From NCBI GenBank assembly GCA_037349315.1, contig JBAIAC010000004.1, forward strand, positions 78,794,501 to 78,858,500: a stretch of 64,000 bases of DNA, read 5' to 3'. A program made the translations under genes and the position numbers. Below the pieces are notes generated by a model. That model was not told the origin of the DNA, did not search any database, and worked only from the letters and a program-made list of their open reading frames with translations. Source of the DNA: Chelydra serpentina. Taxonomy: Eukaryota > Chordata > Testudines > Chelydridae. Shown piece by piece: positions 57,180 through 64,000 of the stretch (within the stretch, counting starts at the first letter, position 1; the number at the start of each line of letters is the position of its first letter).

Positions 57180-60100
57180 AAAGAGAGGGTTGTATTATAG
57201 AAATATTCCAAGTAGACACAAAAGACTAAAATAAATGCAATTCTCATGGTTAGGAATAAACACAATTTTCAACTGCCTTCTTTTCAGGTCAATCCACTTC
57301 GTATGGATTCTTCTACCACATCACATAAAGAAAATCAGGCACATGAATAAAAGTTACTGACTTTTGGGTGCAAATCTCAGGACTAACCCATCTCTCCCCA
57401 GTTTTCCCGCCTTAAAATTATATTAAAATATTAGTTAACTATACAACAGAGAGGCAATGAAGGAAAACCAATCATAGTACGCTGTAGAGAAATATGGTAG
57501 ATGAAGCACAACCACTGCCAAACTGAACAAGCTTTGTCAAGACACTCAAGGAATAATACAGAAATAAATCGAGAATGTCAGTATACACTGCTGATAAAGA
57601 ACACCAATAGAAAAAACAAGCTAAAGTTACAGCAGGAATTCACAGAACAGCTGAGTGGTCTGTGTGAATTGTCCTAATCAAGAGAAATACCATTTGCTGA
57701 TAAAAAGTTGTTTTCTATGACTGATTCAAATTACTTCACACTTTAATGTATCTAAGTGGCTGCCCCAAAAGTAAGTGAGGGTTTCAAACAGGCAGAACTC
57801 ACCTGAATCTTGCATGTAATTTTGTGTAATAGGGCTGGAGATGGCAAATGTGGGATGACCTTTCATTTGGAGATAAAATGGCATCTTTCGGGCTGCTGGT
57901 GAATCACTTATCAAGATTCCTGGGAAACAGCATTGCCCTAATGAGGTTCATTTTTTAATCCACTGCATTTTACTTTTGGAGCCAGGAACTATAACTGTGC
58001 TTGATCATCTTTCAATTTATGGATTTTATTGAGCACTTGCCAGGAGAAGAAATCTGGTGTTTGGAACTACTCTAAATCCTGACTGAAGTATGAAGGTGAT
58101 GGCATTATCTTTTCCATGATAGGGGACTAGGACCCAGGGACACTCAAAATGCAGAGAACAGATGAGGAAGGAGATGTAAAAGGCAATTAGCTTAACGTTT
58201 TAATATAGACCTCAATGGCAAAATACCTGCAGCTGCTGGGTATCTCCCTCTTCACACAACTATTCTATGAGAAATCAGAATTTCTATCTTCTGGAGGAGT
58301 ACAAATGCCAGCCACTACAGCCAAAAATATTTGACTTGGGTTCTGAAACCAATCCTCAACCGAGACCACTAAATCCTCCACTGATTAGTCAAAAAGTCTC
58401 AAATACTTTTGCCACCTGAACTAAGATGATGAAGCTACCTCAACCTTGAAAGGTGGGGCTGGAAGAAGTTTTAAAAGATGTCACTTAGCAGTACTTACTA
58501 TTTAATCTAACTTTTTTATTTTTAAGTGAGAGGAGCAATCCTGGAAGCCACATCATGGGGCCAGGTTTCAACAAAAGATTTTAATTATAATTTATTTATT
58601 TTTAAAATGAGAGGACTATGGGAAGAAGAAAAGGCTCAGAAACATTGTATGTCCCAAGGTGAAGTTAAACACAGACAAAGCTTGGTTTAGCTCTTCCGGA
58701 AGCTTTTTGCTGCTGAGCAGTGCTCTTCACAGCCTAAAAATATGGAGATTTGTGGCCTATGAGTATTAGGAACTGGAGATCAGCATAAAATAATAGTTTG
58801 GAGTGTTGAAAGCCCAAGGGACAGAGTAAATGAATTTCCTCTATTCAAGAGTAGCATTTTTTCTGCTGAAAGTCTCACAAACCAAGCTTCTGAGATAAGT
58901 TTAACTTGGTGGTTCTCAACTGTGGTCCACTGCTTCGTCAGGGAAAGCCCCTGGCGCACTGGGCCGCTTTGCTGACCTGTCGCGTCCGCAGGTTCTGCCG
59001 GTCGCGGCTCCCACTGGCCGCGGTTCGCCGCTCCAAGTCAATGGGGGCTGCGGGACGCGGTGCAGGTGGGAGCTGCGACCGGACGAACTGCGGATGCAGC
59101 AGGTCAACAAAGGGGCCCAGAGCGCCAGGGGTTTTTCCCTGAAGAAGCAATGGACTACAGTTGAGAACCACTGGTTTAACTGAAGGCAAACATTTCTAGA
59201 AAGGAAAAATGAAAGGAAGAAGGTAAATCTTGTTCATTCTGTGGAGGATGCTTAGAGCTGCTCCAAAAAAATTCTTCAGTTTGACTTATATTTCTTTCAT
59301 TCAGAAGAAAATTGAAATATGTGGACTATCTTGCATCAGAATAAATAAGGATTACCTAAGAAGATATATGGAAAATCCTTTGAGGACTAAAATGTTGAAT
59401 ATTTTTACTACCAACAATTTCACAAAATATTATTTTATATAAATTATGTTAACATATCTGGTGTTGATAATAAAAGAAAATTATCTTTTTATTCTGTATA
59501 AATATTTGGCATGGCTTTTACATATTTACCATTTTATGTATTACACACTTTCTAAGAAGTGTATTAAACACATCTATGTTCATTTACACAGTTTTTAAAA
59601 CAACGAAACATAGTAACACTAAACTGAAAATGTCAGCATATGAAACCACCAACCTTTAGCAAAAAAAAAAAAAAAAAAAAAAAAGACACTTTCCTCATGC
59701 ACATAAAAAGCCTGAATTAACAGAGGCCTTGCAATGTGCCTTGAAATAAACTAATGTAGGTGTTCTCAGACCAGTGAGTTTTTTAGGGCTCTCTGCATCC
59801 AGTTCCAGACATACAATTCTAGATATCGTCAAATTAGAGGGCCTTGACTAGATATCACAGTATGGCTTTGAAGTTTTAACTCGTAAAAAAATTCCTTCCT
59901 CTGTGAAATCCTCTTGGTGCCTTCCTGGTTCAGCAATGACATCTCAGTGTGTATCATTCTGTGACATCAAATATCATGGACTACCATGAGACTCAGGTAT
60001 CTATAATGTTGCAATCTTCAATGAACCAGAACCAGAATATTTCAGAGTTGCAAAAAAAAAAAAAAGATTTTAAAAGGGTTTTGCACATCTATTTAACTTT

Positions 60101-61010
60101 ACTACATATCTAACTTCTTGGGCTTACAAATCTTGGAGGCAAATGCATTCCTATTAAATACGTTTTAAATATTAGGCATTTTCAACATCATCTAAAATTT
60201 ACAAAGTTCTCTTCCAACCAGTACACACCGATGCTAATTTTTAGTGGAGTTCAGTGTGACAGAAATTTTCAAATTGTTATTTGGCCTGAACAATGGGAAA
60301 TATTTCTAGAGTTAGCAAATAGACCTTTGTATGTTTATTTTTCACTGCATGAATGCCAAGTGGAATAGTATTATTCCTCCACACCGTAGGAACACACACA
60401 ACTTAAAAATTAAATATGACATGCTCTGTGATTTCATACAATGATATAAGGCTTTTGCTCGGATATTAACGGGTTTTTGAGGTCTTCTATCCATGTTGCA
60501 GAGAAAATACAGAATCTTCAACTTTGTTCATGGCAGATAAAAAAATGAAGGAGAAACTCATTTAAAACTGTATTTAAAATTTAAGTTTAAATGTTCATTA
60601 TGTTACTGATCTTTTTAAAAAGTTTTGCTGTTTACCTTTATTAAAAACCATACCTACGTTAGTGTTACATAAACCATACTGCTTATACATAATTAGTTAT
60701 AAATTAGAGCTTCAAAATGGAGGTACATAGTACCTCAACACTGTTACATACAAAATAATACATATTTACTGGCTCTGCCAACCATCACCCTGTACAGAGT
60801 AGGCAGGATACACATCACAGGACATATCCCCAGCATAACATACAGAGCAGGATTTAGCAATTGTAATTTCTGTTCCCCGTATACATAATTTACTACTGTG
60901 AGGACATATGGAACCAAACATTATGCTAACCTGTGGGAGTGCCATTAGATAGGATGCTGCTGTTATCAAATGTGTGCAACAAACTGATGTAAATCTGACA
61001 AAGTCCTTAC
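57180..61010 (-). other. MYCBP2: MYCBP2 intron
   Basis: About 3.8 kb. It contains the palindromic hAT-like element at 58907-59173 and a 24-base A run (59661-59684). No gene or RNA is recognised in the remainder. Confidence 0.7.
58907..59173. mobile_element. hAT-like palindromic MITE, 267 bp
   Basis: Perfect 8-bp duplication GTTTAACT (58899-58906 and 59174-59181). Long inverted ends: TGGTGGTTCTCAACTGTGG against CAGTGGTTCTCAACTGTAG (inverted right). The arms extend inward through CAGGGAAA and CGCGGTTCGCC-type sequence, so nearly the whole unit can form a hairpin. No transposase. Confidence 0.85.
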
Positions 61011-61130
61011 CCTGGTTGTTGCAATGCATCGCACTGGTGATCTGTATTCATCTTCCATTTTGGTCAGAGCAATGATGGTTTCAGCAATAGCATTTTTTGT
61101 CACACGGGACCAAGCTTCAGACAAGTGACC
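61011..61130 (-). CDS. MYCBP2: MYCBP2 exon (GHLSEAWSRVTKNAIAETII), most upstream exon in the window
   Basis: 120 bases (40 codons, phase 0) between TTTAACAG|GGTCAC and ACCAGG|GTAAGG. It encodes GHLSEAWSRVTKNAIAETII, then ALTKMEDEYRSPVRCIATTR. The donor allows two readings (CAG|GGTAAG or AGG|GTAAGG); the second keeps the frame into the next exon and matches the human protein. Confidence 0.95.
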
Positions 61131-61402
61131 CTGTTAAAGAGGGAATTGTAGATAATTTTTCTAAAACTCATTAACATATTACTATTTTCCTCATTAAAGT
61201 ATCAAATAGAAATGAAACTGCAATTAAAAGAACTCAATAGGAAGCTAGAAATAAGGGAATTTAAAGTACAGTGGTCACAGTTAAAAAGTCAGCATTCTCC
61301 AGCAAATGCCATCCAGTTACCAGTTATTTCTTTTTCTAAGCATACAGAAAAATGGTTAGTCTCAGATACCTATGTGGTAATTATTGGCAAATGCCAACTT
61401 TG

Positions 61403-61820
61403 GCCTTATCTACATTTGCAACAGCATGTACGGTACATGTATCTCCATGTTCCAGTGAAAGGCGTCCAAACTCACATGGCAATGAAAGGTTCCAGCAGGG
61501 AGAGGCAGAGGGGAAAGGCTCCAGCAGTGGCAAGGCTGCTGGAGCCTTTCCCTGCTGCCGGAGTGTTTCATTATGCTGGGGAAAGGCTCCGGCAGTCTGA
61601 GACTACGTGGCCAAAAACAGCACTGTAGATATGGGAAGTACTGCTTAGGCTTGTAGGAAGCTGCGTATGGTATGTACCCAAGGGTTCAGGCATGTAAGGC
61701 ACTCTACCCACCTAAAGAGTAGCTCACTGTCTACACCAACTATACCTGAGCTAGCTGGGTGTGCAGTGTCTGTATGCTACACATTGCCACAAGTGTAGAG
61801 CTGCTCTTTGTGTAGTGCCT
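61403..61820. repeat. Dispersed repeat with internal hairpins
   Basis: Starts CCTTATCTACATTTGCAAC and contains GGAAAGGCTCCAGCAG paired with CTGCTGGAGCCTTTCC (61513-61553), plus a second GGAAAGGCTCCGGCAG. The right part has GTCTACACCAACTATACC. It resembles the TGTCTACAC-ended MITE at 48124-48416. Edges approximate. Confidence 0.5.
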
Positions 61821-63257
61821 CTGCAGATTAAGTTCCCAAAGGTATCAGTGACATGAACTAAGAATCATCTAGAAAGCATGACAACTGGGGGAAGAGTGGA
61901 TAACTCTCACTGATCTATGCTCCCAGCGCAAGTTCTTAGAAGAAACTGCGATAACATTCCATATTAGCAATAAGAGAAAGGGAAAATATAATAGGAATAC
62001 TTACCAGAGGCAAAGGAGGAAAATGTAGGATGCAGCAGCCAGTGTCAAATGATCACCTAAGGACTGACTGCTGCATTACTTGTCACTCATCCCTAACATT
62101 AACTATTTTCACTGACAGATTCCTCCTCTCGATCAAGAAAAATGCTGCCACCTCCCAGACAGAAACATAATGCCACAAAACATTCCTGTAACTCACACTG
62201 TACTGCACTCTCTTAACTCCGACTCATACTTTCATTAGAAACATGTAACAACATGAATTTAAAGAGTAAACCATGTGAACAGCACAAACACACATGCATT
62301 TTGCAGAGATTGGAGTTCAATGTTTGCATTACAGTGCAAGTTCAGTTTTAGGGACAACCCTCCAAGCCTGTCCCTTGAGGGCTGTGCAAAGGGCAACTTG
62401 TTTCAAGAGTCCAGGAAAGAGCAGGCCCCTCACACACAGCTCCTTCTCCGTCCAGCACAGCTGAAGGTCACAGACAGAGGAAGTGTATATATGAAACTAA
62501 TACATAAAACCACAATTATAAATACTCTTCAAAACTGTCCGTGTCCCACGTACAGGTGAAAGTAAAACAGCTGTATTCTGTTATTAACATTTTAAAAATT
62601 GAAAATAATATTGATGTATGAAGTTATTTCATCAACGTTGTCATATGTAATGTAGATATTTACAAATCCAGTGGCTTAAAACTGATGTACTTAATTTTCA
62701 TGAACAGGGAAATGAATTTTTGTAAAATATGGTAACTAACAGATTCTTCCCATCCTTAGGTACCCATTAACTAATAAAACAAATCCCATGCATTTCTATA
62801 TTATAATGTATGTGCTGGAGGAGGTCTGAAAAAAGGTGAAAATCTGCCTTGAAAGAAATAGATTTTTGAGCTCTCCTTAGGAAATAAAGTAATTCCACTA
62901 ACCTCCTAAACTACATTTTCAATACGCCAAACTTCCCCATCTGTACCACAGACTGACCACATAATTTTAAGTATTTGTACTGTCAAAATGAAATCTGTAA
63001 TGCAATCTAAATTATGGTTCTGTAATCAGCTAAACTTCAATAAAAGGATTGACTTTATTCAGGAAAGTTCCATTAATGACTAAATTGGTGTAGAGAAAAA
63101 TGCTAAAAGTGATAAAGATTAATTCCCAATATTTTAAGGCAAGTCAGATGACTAAAAGATATCCCAAGTTGTAGGTGGAAGCCTGTCTGAAATAGCTCTC
63201 TCTTGCTTATGTGTGTTTTACACACAAAAAACTTCATTAAAAGAACATTATTTAAGG

Positions 63258-63595
63258 CAGGGGTCGGCAACCTTTCAGAAGTGGTGTCCTGAGTCTTCAT
63301 TTATTCACTGTAATTTAAGGTTTTGTGTGCCAGTAATACATGTTAACGTTTTTAGAAGGTCTCTCTCTAAAAGTCTATATTATATAACTAAACTATTGTA
63401 TGTAAAATAAACAAGGTTTTCAAAATGTTTAAGCAGCTTCATTTAAAATTAAATTAAAATGCTGATCTTACGCTGCCGGCCCTGTTCAGCCCGCTGCCGG
63501 CCTGGGGTTCCGTTCACCCAGGCCGGCAGCGGGCTGAGTGGGGCTTGCGGCCGGGACCCTGGCTGGCAGCAGCGTGCCATTAAAAATCGGAGAAA
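63258..63595 (+). mobile_element. hAT-like element, right end missing
   Basis: Starts CAGGGGTCGGCAACCTTTC, a common hAT left end, followed by TTCACTGTAATTTAAGG and a GC-rich palindromic block (CCGCTGCCGGCCTGG against CCAGGCCGGCAGCGG, 63490-63533). It stops near GTGCCATTAAAAATCGG without the matching inverted end. Confidence 0.65.
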
Positions 63596-63769
63596 CCAGA
63601 AATAAGGCTTCCTCTGCAAATATATATGTTCAAAACACAGCACCCATTGACTTCAGTTGCAGCTGTGAGTGCTCAACACTTCTGCAAATCACACCCCAGG
63701 GTCTCAAGTCAGGCACCCAAAAATGAACATCACAAAATTAGTGATCACTTTTAAAAACTTTGGTTTAAG

Positions 63770-63900
63770 TGACTTTCCCAAGATCACACAGGAGCCCTTT
63801 GACAGAGGCAGGGGGAAAATCCAATTCTCCAGGGCAGCATTCAACTGCCTTACCCATAAGACCACCCCTTCTCTTCCTGCAATACCCTGCCTCATTCACT
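63770..63900 (-). repeat. MIR/CORE-like SINE fragment
   Basis: GTGACTTTCCCAAGATCACAC followed downstream by TTACCCATAAGACCACCCCT is the reverse complement of a tRNA-headed, MIR-like SINE. Old and partial. Confidence 0.5.
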
Positions 63901-64000
63901 ACACACCATCCAATGCAAAACACCTGATACACAATCCACACCTTAATGTGAAGGTGCGGCATCCTCCTTGGTGCCCTGGAGGTTGGTCGTGGCTGGCACC

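Larger units (their letters stand above)
41921..61130 (-). other. MYCBP2: MYCBP2 gene, 3' part (last 11 coding exons)
   Basis: Eleven minus-strand exons with consistent phases total 1485 coding bases: 494 aa plus stop, about the last tenth of this protein of about 4,600 aa. MYCBP2 (PAM, PHR1, Highwire, RPM-1) is a neuronal E3 ligase controlling axon growth, synapse formation and axon survival (targets include DLK and NMNAT2). Its C-terminus is a RING-Cys-relay (RCR) ligase: the RING loads ubiquitin from the E2 onto one cysteine, which passes it to a second that esterifies Thr/Ser. All key residues are present here, counted by alignment to the human numbering: Cys4520 (in EARCDAEAG), Glu4534 (RELICGAC), Cys4572 ([10 protein letters not shown]) and His4583 (NACHDDF). 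The rest of the gene lies beyond the window's right end. Confidence 0.96.
61131..64000 (-). other. MYCBP2: MYCBP2 intron (continues past the window)
   Basis: No further MYCBP2 exon was recognised. It holds a GC-rich palindromic repeat (61403-61820), a hAT-like fragment (63258-63595) and a MIR-like SINE (63770-63900). Confidence 0.6.

Noticed and set aside
61980..62060. Donor-like CCTCTG|GTAAGTATT on the minus strand that could mark another MYCBP2 exon
   Set aside because: No acceptor at a suitable distance and no frame matching MYCBP2. The exon at 61011-61130 already begins in phase 0, and its true upstream partner lies beyond what I can recognise.

Overview
This is vertebrate nuclear DNA, most likely from a turtle. 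It has spliced genes with GT/AG introns, several CR1 LINEs, a tRNA-headed SINE with a CR1-derived tail, DIRS-like tyrosine-recombinase retroelements, and many short hAT-like elements. That repeat set is typical of turtles. The taxon call is inference from repeats; the two main genes are too conserved to narrow it.

The two host genes lie in the conserved amniote order FBXL3 - MYCBP2, both on the minus strand. FBXL3 (about 1.6-25.2 kb) is complete in coding sequence: a non-coding first exon in a CpG island and four coding exons that join in frame to 434 codons. MYCBP2 enters from the right. Its last 11 coding exons (42.6-61.1 kb) join in frame to 494 codons and carry the RING and the RING-Cys-relay catalytic module. 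FBXL3 is the SCF substrate receptor for cryptochromes in the circadian clock. MYCBP2 (PHR1/Highwire/RPM-1 family) is a giant neuronal ubiquitin ligase. Their adjacency is conserved synteny, not an operon.

Between them, in the FBXL3 CpG island and pointing the other way, sits an intronless, fully open RPS24 copy with a 31-base poly(A) tract. It is a retrocopy placed where the divergent side of the FBXL3 promoter could transcribe it. The rest of the intergenic region (about 25.9-41.9 kb) is repeat-rich: nested CR1s, a decayed PIF/Harbinger-like Myb/SANT ORF, a TA-flanked Tigger-like element, a DIRS gag fragment and fold-back retroposons.

The introns of both genes are also rich in mobile DNA. 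The most unusual material is a set of fold-back retroposons with a single head motif, each bounded by target-site duplications of 7-12 bp. One of them ends a few bases from the FBXL3 exon 2 splice donor. No prokaryotic features, CRISPR arrays, rRNA or functional tRNA genes were seen. I did not find a new multi-gene system; the best leads are the RPS24 retrogene and the fold-back elements.
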